This document shows positions 10,902 through 23,265 of a stretch of 64,000 nucleotides of DNA, one piece after another. The notes under the pieces were generated by a model. The model worked only from the letters and a program-made list of their open reading frames with translations, did no database searches and was not told where the DNA came from. The position numbers and the translations under genes are program-made. Position 1 is the stretch's first letter, and the number at the start of each line of letters is the position of its first letter. Origin of the DNA: Lingula anatina (taxonomy: Eukaryota > Brachiopoda > Lingulata > Lingulida > Lingulidae); contig NW_019775484.1 in the NCBI RefSeq assembly GCF_001039355.2, forward strand, positions 172,235 through 236,234. Direction: 5' to 3'.

Positions 10902-11803
10902 CTACATGCAATGATAATCATTCCAAAAAAAACCAGAAAATAAACAAACATATAAATAAAAAAATTACAAACATCATGTCTATATACAAAAAACTCATCT
11001 GCACAAATAAATGTTATAATTATAACAAAAATACTCTGTCAGTTCACATTTACTTCTATTTCTATTACAAAAATATTTATTCATAATCAAAAACCAATAA
11101 ATTATTCAATTGACTTTCCATAAATTACACTAAATGCCACTCCATTACTCTATCAAAAACCAAAAGCACATTTCCCATACTTAAAAAAATGCATATGTAT
11201 ATTTTCCTTATTAAAAATCATTTGTTTACTCTGAAAAATAATTCCATGTGATTAATTAATCAATATACTGACCCTGCTCCCATTACTAACATCATTGTCA
11301 ACTTCAAGTATTTCCTACATCACATACCTCTACCTGCCATCACTGCAAAAAATATCAAAACAACAATAAGACTACAAAAGCACTCTGAGAGCGCAGACCT
11401 CAGCCAAGACAACAAATTTTTATTATAAATAATAACTGATTGAATATTGATCCAGATCACCACCAAAAACTATTCCTCTGTTCCTTAGCCCACTTCTTAC
11501 AGTTTCAGAAAATTTTATCAAAAACAATCCACAATTTTTTCTATTTATCTTCATAACAGAGAAAAACAAAAATATGTATAAAAATCACCTCCCTGACAAA
11601 AGTAATAAAAACAATATTCTAGCATTGCCAAACATGCCCATTAATTTCTTTTACAATACATTCCTCCCACTTCTGTCCATACATAAATCATTTAAAATAT
11701 ACATTTAATGAACCTCTATAAACCCCAAACATCAGACAATTTTCCAATTACTTATCATTAAATTTTAATACAGATTGTTACATCATTGATTGAATGACAT
11801 ANC

Positions 11804-13048
11804 ATTAAACAAGAAAAAAAAATATTGTAAATGTTTGTATACCTTTTCAACAACGGTGCCAATGTATATGGATTTACAAAGTTAGCGGAATACCTGGTAA
11901 TGGGTCTTAACAGCAACACATGTTGGATTTTGAATGCAGATCTGTGGCTTGTTGCTTACCAGAAAACACAGTGTCCTCAAATTTGTCTTTAACTGCCAGG
12001 GCCTCTCGGAACCAGTTGACTCTTTTTGGACAGTTGACTTTTAATAGTCTTTTAATAGTTCATCTTTTGACCTCTGCTTCAATTTTTTTGAGGTGGTGCT
12101 TGAGCTCATTCCACAAATTGTCCATTTGATCAAGGTCCCTTCTCTCTGGTGGCTTTTTAAACCAGTTGATATCATTGTCTTCAAATTGAATTGCTTTGCC
12201 AATCTGCTGGTATGTTATGGGTTGTTGTCTTGCTTAAATCTGATATCCCCTCAAAAAATTCAGCAAGGCTCTCAATTACCCAGAAAACAGGGGCCTAAAT
12301 AAGAAATGGTCATTTACTATCAAGTATCACCAATTAGAAATGGCATCTATTTTTGCCTTGACAAAATATTATTGATTTATGAAAGAAATCTGCTGTCCCT
12401 TTGTTAGAATCAATTTATCATAAATATTATCGTAGTTACCACATATCATGGGACCAAAATACAAATAGTTGTAAATGTCAAATATCAAACAAGGTAAATG
12501 TATAGTCTGATGTGGCCTATTCTGTCTATGTCTCACACCCCAAAAAAGTCTTTGGGAACTTTATACCCTCACATAGTGCAACAGTAAACTTCCCACCTTT
12601 CATCACAATGTACTCATCTGGTTCTGTCTGTTCCTTGAATTCCTTTATCATAGTGGCCTTAGAGAGAGATTTTACCTCTTGCCAGAAATCTTTCTGTAAC
12701 TGAACAAATGTCTTAGGTTGGTCATTACTGTCTCTGTTGAACAATTTCATGAAAGTGGCATCAAAAGCTACAATGGGAACATCCAGCTCTTCTTCATAAT
12801 AGCTTGTCCAAAGTGTCCTCCATGATGTTTTGCATGACATCCATTGGCAAGTATTACCCTTAAAGAAAGTAATTGATGGGGACACCAAAAATTCTGTCTT
12901 CATTGTTGATCCGGTCCAAATCAGAAAGCACCAGAGCTACCATCTTGGTTGCTTTTTGACTGGATAACTGTCCCCAATTTCCAGTGCTGTTTGTTTTGAT
13001 GTAATGTTGAACTGTAGTGTTGACTGGAAGGTTTCTGTGGATGTGCAA
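11804..13048 (-). CDS. repeat-unit exon block, copy 3 (longest open version)
   Basis: Of the four exon-block copies, this one keeps a 125-codon open stretch on the minus strand (12526-12903). It runs from a CQWMSCKTSWRTLW motif through YYEEELDVPIVAFDATFMK, DFWQEVKSLSKATM and EQTEPDEYIVMKGGKF to FLGCET and a stop. The upstream segment, NTTVQHYIKTNSTGNWGQL to INNEDRIFG (12860-13048), overlaps it in another frame. Downstream is the dead Tc1 family-2 tail (12045-12250). Conservation of the peptide in all copies suggests an ancestral coding exon, but I do not recognise the family. Confidence 0.4.
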
Positions 13049-13831
13049 TGGACTTCAACAAATGAGTACATATATATACAACTGTCACTATTACATTTCA
13101 GTTTTGTTTTTCAAAGAGATCTGAGAACTGAGAATTGATTTGCAGTGATGAAAATATTTCAATTTTCAGAACTGGCAATTAGGAGGAGTGTGACCCCTCT
13201 CACCATATGAAAGCAACAACACTCACAAATTAAATCTGTCATTATTTTTATTAATAATCACAAAGACAAAAACATAATAGAGGCTTGAATGAAGAATATC
13301 TCTTCTCAACTCTGCCTCATGAAACAAGATGCCAGTCTGGATAGGAAGCATCGAAAATGCCTAAAACGTTTAGATTTCTTTGGAGCTGGAATGAAAATAA
13401 AATTGCATGTAATAAAAAAAAGGGCAAAAAGGAGTTAAACTTTAAGAGAAATATTTGACTTTTATAGCTTTAGCTTATGGTATGTGACAAACAAAATAGA
13501 AATGTATTTCTGTTTTCAACCGAAACCTAATCTTAAGAATATGATTATTGAAATATAAAAAGAATGACACATATCTATAATGATAGCCAGCCTCAATATC
13601 CAGACAAAGAGGGTCCCTCAAAGACAGCAATGTACAGTAATACTGTAACTTGCAATGACAAAAATAAAATACTTGAAAGTATTCCCTGCTTAGGATTTAT
13701 CATATAGGTGCATGTTATATAACCCACACCACAACCATATATAAATCCCCTTTATTTACACCTACCACCCTCACTCCCTCTCTCAGTCTCCCTCTTTCAT
13801 CTTTTTGGAAGAGGTGTGTTATCAATTAATC
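13049..13831. repeat. repeat-unit spacer, copy 3
   Basis: Collinear with 5030-5950 and 6825-7670 but with fewer of the roughly 70-bp tandem phrases. No gene was seen. Confidence 0.55.
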
Positions 13832-13931
13832 TCTATGTGGTAGTTCCTGGTGTGAATTCTATGTGGTAGTTCCTGGTGTGAATTCTATGTGGTGGTGTGA
13901 ATTCTATGTGGTAGTTCCTGGTGTGAATTCC
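13832..13931. repeat. 26-bp minisatellite, short array
   Basis: Four units, three of them full length and one the 19-bp deletion variant, at the position matching 5955 and 7672 in the other units. Confidence 0.85.
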
Positions 13932-14277
13932 CTCTAAATGATGCCATGGCAAACAATTTCTGCAATATTTAATGGCTGATGTGTTGAAGTGGAAAGATGA
14001 TATGTTGGGATTTTCATTAGCACCACCAGCATTTCTTTGCATTGAGAAGTATTGTTCTAATGGATCTTGGTTATAATGGTCCGAGAGGACAAAACCAATT
14101 TCTTTACTCTGGAAAAAATGACAGGATTTTCCAATTCAGTAAAAGACTTGACTGTTATTTCAATCCTCTCCTACAGTATGTCTGAGGGATCAGCAGCATT
14201 GTTTGTTTGCCAGACTTGGAAAAACTCTGTTTCATGCTTTCAGATCTTCCATGAATTCACATTGCTACTGGAACTGT

Positions 14278-14573
14278 TCATCTTGTGAATCTGTACATGG
14301 TACCAAATCTGGTTTTCTGCTGCATAGGTGTAGGGAGTATCCCATTCTCTGTCTCCTCACCAGGCTGTCCACCCTGTCTCTGTCTCCTCACCAGGCTGTC
14401 CACCCTCTGTCTCTGTCTCTTCACCAGGCTGTCCACCCTCTGTCTCCTCACCAAGCTGTCCACCATCTCTCTCCTCACCAGGCTGTCCACCCTCTGTCTC
14501 CTCACCAGGCTGTCCACCCTCTGTTTTTTCATCTTGCTCTCCACCCTCTGCAATTTGTTTCTTCTGTATGCAG
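14278..14573 (-). CDS. acidic 9-residue-repeat exon, copy 2
   Basis: Same acceptor and same opening KKQIAEGGEQDEKTEGG as at 8.8 kb, but only about six to seven 27-bp units. The frame then reads PMQQKTRFGTMYRFTR and stops. The repeat number is much lower than in copy 1, and two units have extra ET codons. No gap is present, so the length is reliable. Confidence 0.45.
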
Positions 14574-14689
14574 TTTCAACCTATTACATTCATTATAGTT
14601 TTAGTTCAATTAAGCCTTGTATTCACAATCATACTGCAAGCTTAAGTTTAATTATGTATATATTAAAGTTCATTTTTTCATTAACCTCA

Positions 14690-17396
14690 TAAATGAACTT
14701 CAGTTAAATTATTTCCCCAGTTTGATATGAAAATTAAACTTTGAGATGTTTCACAAAAGACACAATGTGACAGTCAATAAAATGTATGCAACAAACATCA
14801 AACACATTACCATTAGTTGTGGTTGCATGATTATATATGACTTACTCTCATTTATAAACAATAAAATACCTTATGACAAATAAACATAACCTGAGATAAA
14901 GATATTATATTAGTATTGTTTTTTGACAAAATATACCTAAAATTATAACAACGCACTTAAGGTGTAACTTTAAACGCTCAGGTATGAGATAGCAATGATA
15001 CACTGAGAGTTAGTATTAAAATTTAAAAAAAAAACCCAGATGTATGCAATTTCAAGGTATAATATTTATTATAATTTCAGTTCAATAAAAAATCTTGTTT
15101 TAAAAATCATATTGCAACCTTGTATTTAATTAAACCTATATAAGATTTATTCAACATAGAAATATGCCATTGTGAAGTAATTATTTATGTAACTCAATGT
15201 AACTATTTCTTCAGACCTTGTCTCTTTAAAATGCACTATAATTCAAATTTTTGTATAATTTCAATACATCACAAAACAACTCATTTCATATTACAAAGAA
15301 AATATTTTAAATACATATAACTTCTTTCTTATGCTTAATACAAATGAAACATATCCCATAACACAGACAGCACCAAATAATCATTTTTTAAATGAGCTTC
15401 CTTTTAATATAATCATATCAACTTGTCATCTTGTAGTTCAACATTTTTAACATCAATTTTCTTTGGAAACAAATATTCACTTTCCAAAACTAAAAATATG
15501 CAAATTTTCTTTTGGACAATATAACTTCATAATAGCAACACACTTAACTGCATATTAAAATTATTTTATGGCATAAACTGCCATCTTAATTATACAAATG
15601 TCCATGGTAAACTCGATTCATTTAAAGAACATTATATTATTGCAGTTTTGACATTATTATTCTCCTAGTCTTAAGAACAATTAATACAGCTTGAACAATG
15701 TTCTTTATAATATAAACTATACCATAAACATTATATACAACATTCTGTACATTTTACTCACATCCTACCAAATTGTTTATAGCAAAATCACCAAATAAAG
15801 CAACACATTTAAATGAATTCACAAAAAATTATCTTTAAAAACTTCTTTAAAATATCATTTTCTTACTTAAGAACATAATATTCAAATTGACAACATGAAA
15901 ACAATATTCAATCCATCTTAACATACAAAGTTTTTTTATATCCAATCTTCCAAATTCCTTTCGTCACAATTGCCTAAAACAAAAATATAAGTATTAATAT
16001 AAATAAATCAAAATATACCATCTTTTATCACATAAGTGCTAACAATTAGATTATAAAAGCAACATACTACATATTTACTACACTCAATCCATATAATAAA
16101 TATACAAATTTCTCTCTTCAAATATAAGTTAATTAATGAAATCAACAATCTCTTACCTCACAAATATAATGCAAAAAGTCCATATATTCTTCCATTTCAT
16201 TGAAACTTATATAGCCTTTTGAATTTCCAAAGGTGCCTGTAAACATACAATAAAATAAATCAATTATAAATACATTTTTAAATTCTTACAACATATAATC
16301 ACATCTGTTCCAAAATCCATTTACTAAGAAAATATTATATAAGCATATACATCTACCACAAAATATACACTACACAAATAAATATTATCTTTGCATCTAA
16401 GTCTGCCATTATAAAAAATTCTTACATTTCCACTACATAAAAAATACTCACCAAATAATTTAACAAACTTGTAATTTAACCAATCCTTTTTCCTCTACAT
16501 GCAATGATAATCATTCCTAATAAACCAGAAAATAAACAAACATATAAATAAAAAAATTACAAACATCATGTCTATATACAAAAAACTCATCTGCACAAAT
16601 AAATGTTATAATTATAACAAAAATACTCTGTCAGTTCACATTTACTTCTATTTCTATTACAAAAATAATATTTATTCATAATCAAAAACCAATAAATTAT
16701 TCAATTGACTTTACATAAATTACACTAAATGCCACTCCATTACTCTATCAAAAACCAAAAGCACATTTCCCATACTTAAAAAAATGCATATGTATATTTT
16801 CCTTATTAAAAATCACCATTTGTTTACTCTGAAAAATAATTCCATGTGATTAATTAATCAATATACTGACCCTGCTCCCATTACTAACATCATTGTCAAC
16901 TTCAAGTATTTCCTATATCACATACCTCTTCCTGCCATCACTGCAAAAAATATCAAAACAACAATAAGACTACAAAAGCACTCTGAGAGCGCAGACCTCA
17001 GCCAAGACAACAAATTTTTATTATTAATAATAACTGATTGATTATTGATCCAGATCACCACCAAAAACTAATCCTCTGTTCCGTAGCCCATTTCTTACAG
17101 TTTCAGAAAATTTTATCAAAAACAATCCACAATTTTTTCTATTTATCTTCATAACAGAGAAAAACAAAAATATGTATAAAAATAACCTCCCTGACAAAAG
17201 TAATAAAAACAATATTCTAGCATTGCCAAACATGCCCATTAATTTCTTTTTCAATACATTCCTCCCACTTCTGTCATTACATAAATCATTTAAAATATAC
17301 ATTTAATGAACCTCTATAAACCCCAAACATCAGACAATTTTCCAATTACTTATCATTAACTTTTAATACAGATTGTTACATCATTGATTGAATGAC
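14690..17396 (-). repeat. AT-rich intron-like section of the repeat unit, copy 2
   Basis: Near-identical partner of 8940-11802, with an internal deletion of about 160 bp near 15718. An 86-codon open stretch on the minus strand (17042-17302) is hydrophobic in the middle, is not recognised, and is broken in copy 1, so I do not call it a gene. Confidence 0.6.
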
Positions 17397-18814
17397 AGAA
17401 AAACATCAAAAAAAAAAAAAATTAAAAAAACAGTACCTTCATAAAATTAAACTATCATATAAATCTTCATTACTATTTATATTAAATTTTTTTTACAGCC
17501 AAAATTAATACAAACCATTTCACTCAATGCTCTTATTTCCCTTCACTCTGAAAACTCAAAATATATATGAACTCGCCTTTCAAATATAGCCTCCTCTCCT
17601 TTGTCTCCTCCACCTCAAATGATGGGTTTTAACCTCCACACATTTTATGAAGAGACTTAACTCACAAAAACTATCATATGAACTAATACAACTCCTACCC
17701 TTCCAACTAAAATGAACATTTAACAAAAATAAATTACCATTAAAAAGCTATGCCATAACTCAATACTACCCCTCTTCCCTAAATAATACAAGAAATTTAC
17801 ATAAACAATTTAAGAAAAAACTTTCTGTGAAAAAAAAAATCACTGTATATAGTACTTGTTTCTCATAAAATAAAGTAAATTTAGACATTGTTTTCTATTT
17901 TCTCTAAGTTTTCAATCAACATTTCTCTTGATTTTGAATAAAAAGCGTCACATCCCCAAATATAAAAAAAATACTGCCACACAGGTATTTCTTCTGTGCG
18001 TTAACAGCATATTTTCTCTTCAATCGTGAACTTCACACTTTCTTTTATTATATTTATGTCAACCTTACTTTCCTCTAACATCCCAAGATAATCTAAACAA
18101 TATTTTTTTCATAAAAAATAACAAATCTACACATTGTTTTCTAGAAAGATTACTTTCCATTATTTCTAAATTTCTTATCGTAACTTCTCCAGCACATTCT
18201 GATAGTCTCTCCTCTTTCCATATCTGAGATAAATATTTTAAAATAAATGAATCAGCAGGTTTAGTACCCTTTTCAGAGTTGACACCTTACTATTACTATT
18301 AATATTCAACATTCAACTGACAAACCCCCCTAAAACACATATTTTCATAAAAATTTAACGTGGTCATTTTAACTTTAATTTAATATATTTCAAATTTTAA
18401 AAAAATGAATCATAAAACTATAAGACTCAACTTTAATTAGCCATCAATTTCTTTCAATTTATTCAGAATTTATTTACAGACTGAGCACTCTTATTGCACT
18501 CATCAATCAAACTAATAAAGCCTACCACGACCCTATAGTACTTATTCTAAACCAATCCATCTCCAACATAAATCTCCTAATTGCAAAAAAATTAACCCCT
18601 TACTCTACTTCACCACTCCTTAAACTGCTAAAAAATCACAATTTATCATTCCATTCATATACTTTATATATAAACATATTAGGCTTGAATTCTTTAGCCA
18701 AATAATAAAAAACTCAAACACATATGAATCCTGTTTAATAACTCTTACTATGCAAGCCCAAACTAATTTGGACCACTTTTCAACAATCTCATTTTCTCAA
18801 TCTGTCATGATGTA
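17397..18814. other. AT-rich sequence without recognised gene
   Basis: From the poly-A tract at about 17406 onward the sequence no longer matches the repeat unit. It leads into the integrase fragment at 18.8 kb and may be internal Gypsy sequence. I see no domain in it. Confidence 0.4.
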
Positions 18815-19370
18815 CCACCTGGATTTTTTTTATCTTTAATTGTATAGAGAGGTGGGGATGCTTTGACAATATCATATGGTCCTCTATATAAGGGTCTAAG
18901 TTTCTTACTTTCTCCCTTTTTATGACTTTCATCCCTCAAATATACCTTCTGTGACCACAAGTATATTCACTCTCTCTCAACTTTGCATCGTACAATTGTT
19001 TTTGACATTTCTGCACACACTTCAATTTTTCTCTAGCCATTTTCATGTGATCTATTTAGGCATTCACTCAAGTTTTTCAACCATTCATGAGTCTCATATG
19101 GTATCAAATTTTCATTCACACAACCTGTTAGTAAATACAATGGCATAAAAACTTCTCTCCCTAACATCATCATGTTAGGAGTAAACCCTGTTGATGCATT
19201 CACAGTTGAATGTAATGCCATAACTAATTGAGGTAAATCTCTATCCCAATATCTTACATTCCCTTCTACATTATATCTAATCATCTGTGTAATAATACCC
19301 ATGCATCTTTTAACTTCATCTCGAAGATTTGATATACTTTCATTTTGTACCTTCACTCACTCCATCAACT
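18815..19370 (-). pseudogene. Ty3/Gypsy integrase C-terminal fragment, most complete junction
   Basis: Minus strand, 19356-19033: a frame with YWDRDLPQLVMALHSTVNAS, then TGFTPNMMMLGREVFMPLYL, typical of the end of a Gypsy integrase core. It is followed (19010-18815) by the basic C-terminal segment with the GxKVYLRDESHKK and LRPLYRGPY motifs in broken frames. The same C-terminal part recurs at 26.4, 27.3 and 28.2 kb, but only this copy keeps the upstream DLPQLV segment. Catalytic residues are absent, so it is non-functional. Confidence 0.8.
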
Positions 19371-19435
19371 TTCTATACTTTTCTTCCCAATTCACACTCT
19401 CTTCCTTTTTCTCATCTCCAACTTTTGAACCTTCA

Positions 19436-19613
19436 GTGCTTGAGATCATTTTATGTCAGCAAAAAACTGCTAGTTAAAATTTTACCAGAAACAGTTGAAA
19501 TTTTACCAAGAACAGCTGAACTTGAACTTTTCACAACCTGAGCTCTGACATCTGAACTGGTAGGATCCAAACTGCTAGGTTTCTGAAAATCAATTAATAG
19601 TTGGATATGTTAC
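19436..19613. repeat. dispersed repeat, copy 2
   Basis: Second copy of the 815-1001 repeat. The tail diverges after GGATATGTTACTA, where Tc1-related sequence begins. Confidence 0.55.
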
Positions 19614-19639
19614 TATATAGCAGGGGGCAGAGAAGGTGG

Positions 19640-20010
19640 CAGGAAGTGTACTTTTCTAAGGTGGCCGATGTATTTCTTACATTTTTCACTGTCCACAGTT
19701 CTCCAAAAGTCTCTTAGGCCTGCAACCAACTCGTCCTTTCTTTTGGGTTTGGTGTGTTTTCTCAAGTGATGTTTCATCTCAGCCCAGAGCAGTTCAATGG
19801 GGTTAAGGTCAGGGCTTTCAGGGGTGTCTTCGTCCACTTAACGCCATTTTCTTGCAGAAATTCTTTGGTCAAGCGGCTTGTGTGGGTAGGGGCATTGTCT
19901 TGGAAAAAATGGTGGCCTTCAGCAAGAGTTTCACTGAGAAATGGCAGGAGGAAGTCTTTCAAAATTCCTAGATTCACAAGGGCAAGATTGAAAGACGCGT
20001 GACACAAAGC
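19640..20010 (-). pseudogene. Tc1/mariner transposase fragment (family 1), copy 2
   Basis: Carries the same motifs as 3144-3474 (QDNAPTHTSRL, SPDLNPIELLWAEMK, KYIGHLRKV) with the same frame change near 19840. It extends slightly further at both ends: NLALVNLGILKDFLLPFL upstream and RKVHFLPPSLPP downstream. Copy 1 has lost about 85 bp on the upstream side. Confidence 0.8.
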
Positions 20011-20059
20011 TAAACATGTATGGTAAAGTAAATTACTTAATTACCGGTTCAACAGTGGC

Positions 20060-21614
20060 CTAGTTCTCACAGTCCTGGCTGATTAGATTTCATTCCTGGA
20101 CTGTTTATGTACACATGTTAAATTTTAATTAATTCATCAAATTTCTACAAGTAAAGTAAATACATTTTTCACATCAATATCCACTAGTTGTAGCGTCTCA
20201 CCTGCCCATACATGGGTCCTTAGGTTTGTGGGTGGGGCGGGCTAATGTTGTTTCCAATATCATCTCTTATCACTTTCCGGAATTATACCATTTGATACCA
20301 TTTGAGTCCATTTCCAAGGTGCACTCATCTGAATTGAATGAGCAAATAAGATTTAAAAAAAACACAATATGAAACTCAAAAAGCAAATTATAGAAGAAAA
20401 TATTGTAAATGTTTGTATACCTTTTCCCATGTGTATATGGATTTACAAAGTGAGTGGAATACCTGGTAATGGCACTTAAACAACAACACGTTGGATTTTG
20501 AATGCAGATCTGTGGATTGTTGCTTACCAGAAAACACAATGTCCTAAAATTTGTCTTCAACTGCCAGTGCCTCTCAGCACCAGTTTACTCTTTTTGGAAG
20601 GTTGACTTTTAGTAGTCTTTTAATAGTTCATCTTTTGTCCTCTGCTTCAATTTTTTGAGGTGGTGCTTGAGCTCAGCCCACAAATTGTCCATTTGATCAA
20701 GGTCCCTTCTCTCTGGTGGCTTTTTGAACCAGTTGATATTATTGTCTTCAAATTGAATTGCTTTGCCAATCTGCTGGTATGTTATGGGTTGTTGTCTTGC
20801 TTAAATCTGATATCCCCTCAAAAAATTCAGTCTGGCTCTGAATTACCCAGAAAACAGGGGTCTAAATAAGAAATGGTCATTTTATATTAAGTATCACCAA
20901 TTAGAAATGGCATCTATTTTTGCCTTGACAAAATATTATTGATTTATGAAAGAAATCTGCTGTCCCTTTGTTAGAATCAATTTATCATAAATATTATCGT
21001 AGTTACCACATAGCATGGGACCAAAATACAAATAGTTGTAAATGTCAAATATCAAACAAGGTAAATGTATAGTCTGTTGTGGCCTATTCTGTCTGTGTCT
21101 CACACCCCAAAAAAGTCTTTGGAAACTTTATACCCTCACATAGTGCAACAGTAAACTTCCCACTTTTTATCACAATGTACTCATCTGGTTCCATCTGCTC
21201 CTTGAATTCCTTTATCATAGTGGCCTTAGAGAGAGATTTTACCTCTTGCCAGAAATCTTTCTGTAACTGAACAAATGTCTTAGGTTGTTAATTACTGTCT
21301 CTGTTGAACAATTTCATAAAAGTGGCATCAAAAGCTACATTGGGAACATCCACCTCTTCTTCATAATAGCTTCTCTAAAGTGTCCTCCATGATGTTTCAC
21401 ATGACGTCCATTGGCAAGTATTACCCTTAAAGAAAGTAATTAATGGGACACCAAAAATTCCTTTGTCATTGTTGATCCTGTCCATATCACAAAGCACCAG
21501 AGCTACCATCTTGGTTGCTTTTTGACTGGATAACTGTCCCCAATTTCCAGTGTTGTTTGTTTTGATGTAATGTTGAACTGTAGTGTTGACTGGAAGGTTT
21601 CTGTGGATGTGCAA
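20060..21614 (-). pseudogene. repeat-unit exon block, copy 4
   Basis: Collinear with 3480-5023. It holds the exon-like stretch (21080-21425), the NTTVQHYIKTN segment (21375-21614) and the Tc1 family-2 remnant (about 20635-20820). Several stops break the exon frame, for example after the RDSN motif. It includes the empty CCCTTAAA site near 21423. Confidence 0.5.
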
Positions 21615-22226
21615 TGGACTTCAACAAATTAGTACATATACAACTGTCACTATTACATTTCAGTTTTGTTTTTCAAAGAGATCTGAGAACTTTAAATTTT
21701 TTGAAAATTTGAAATTGATTTGCAGTGATGGAATGATTTATATTTTTAGAACTGGCAATGAGTAGAAGTGTGACCCCTCTCACCATATGAAAGCAACAAC
21801 ATTCACAAATTAAACCAATGTCATTATTTTTATTAACAAAGACAAAAACATAAAGAGGCTTGAATGAAGAATATCTCTTCTTAACTCTGCCTCCTGAAAC
21901 AAGATGCCAGTCTAGATAGGAAACGTCAAAAATGTCCAAAACGTTTAGATTTCTTTGGAGCACCACCTGCATTTTCTTTGCATTGAGAAGTATTTTTCTA
22001 ATGGATCTTGATTATATTGGTCTGAGAGGACAAAACCAACTCGGCCCGGCCTTTACTCTGGAAAAAATGACAGGATTTTCCAAATCAGTAAAACACTTGA
22101 CTGTTATTTCAATCCTCTCCTACAGTATGTCTGAGGGATCAGCAGCATTGTTTGTTTGCCAGACTTGGAAAAACTCTGTTTCATGCTTTCAGATCTTCCA
22201 TGAATTCACATTGCTACTGGAACTGT

Positions 22227-22363
22227 TCATCTTGTGAATCTGTATATGTTGCCAAATCTGGTTTTCTGCTGCATAGGTGTGGGGAGTATCCCATTCTCTG
22301 TCTCCTCACCAGGCTGTCCACCCTCTGTTTCTTCATCTTGCTCTCCACCCTCTGCAATTTGTG
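22227..22363 (-). pseudogene. acidic-repeat exon, copy 3 (nearly repeat-free)
   Basis: Only about two 27-bp units remain (EGGEQDEETEGGQPGEETENG) before PMQQKTRFGNIYRFTR and a stop. The upstream acceptor differs from that of copies 1 and 2. It may represent the short ancestral form or a collapsed array. Confidence 0.4.
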
Positions 22364-22376
22364 TTTATTCTTCTGA

Positions 22377-23242
22377 AAAATAAAAAACAAAATAAATGCA
22401 CGTCTTTAGATTATATTTTATAAAAATGGTCAATTCATTGTGATGAAAAGACATAATATAAAGATGAAAGTGAAAAAATCAAGTAATGATTATGCACATA
22501 GGTATATTTTTTGTGATCACTGTCTCTGTACTGGTACATTTTGTTAACCCTTTAACTGCCAAATCATATTTTTTTGTTTTCTTCTTAATTCACGGGACAG
22601 AGACTAGATTAAAAAGCTAGCATTGGTATAGTATATTTCATGATTCATTGGGTTTTAGGATATTTTCTTTCATGATCATGATATTTAGGGTGATCACGCC
22701 ATAAGTGCCAATGTAGATGGGATTTAATGTTTGATGTTTTAAAACGAGTTAATTCATTGGTTTCAGTTATTTCAGAGCAAGTGCTATGATGCAGTTTGTC
22801 CTATCAGTTTGTCCTATCAGACTTACAATACTTAACAATGTTTTTTCTTTCTTCATGTTTTCCTTTCATATATATAAATGAAGCAAAATTTATCAGGAAA
22901 ACTTTATTTACAATTCTACCGAGGACATCATCAAAGAAGAAATAAACACGATCAAATGAATATTTTGTTCTAGTTTCCATAATATGTAATTGATTATAAG
23001 GTGATATATTTCATTGTTAAGTGAGAAGTGTCCCTTTCAGATGTAAATAAATTGTTTTCTTTCTACAAAATTTTTTTTTCAGATTTTTAGATTTTACTAG
23101 ATAGTCCTTTCTGCGATAACTCTTTCTATGCAAATGCCTTTTTAAACTTTTTACTTTTTCTGTTACATTTACATTTACTTATTTGTTATACCGAGTTAAA
23201 AAAACAAAACTTAAAGCTTTTTACAAAACTGACCACAACATA
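22377..23242. other. AT-rich spacer without recognised gene
   Basis: No domain, splice-bounded frame or repeat partner was found. A small tandem duplication of GTTTGTCCTATCA lies near 22797-22820. Confidence 0.4.
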
Positions 23243-23265
23243 GCACCATCTCCTGCATAGTCCTT

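Larger units (their letters stand above)
8940..11802 (-). repeat. AT-rich intron-like section of the repeat unit, copy 1
   Basis: About 2.85 kb of AT-rich sequence nearly identical to 14690-17396. The second copy lacks about 160 bp present here near 9960-10125. It contains three short splice-bounded open segments on the minus strand, listed separately, and otherwise resembles introns. It ends at a single N (11803), after which the next unit begins. Confidence 0.6.
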
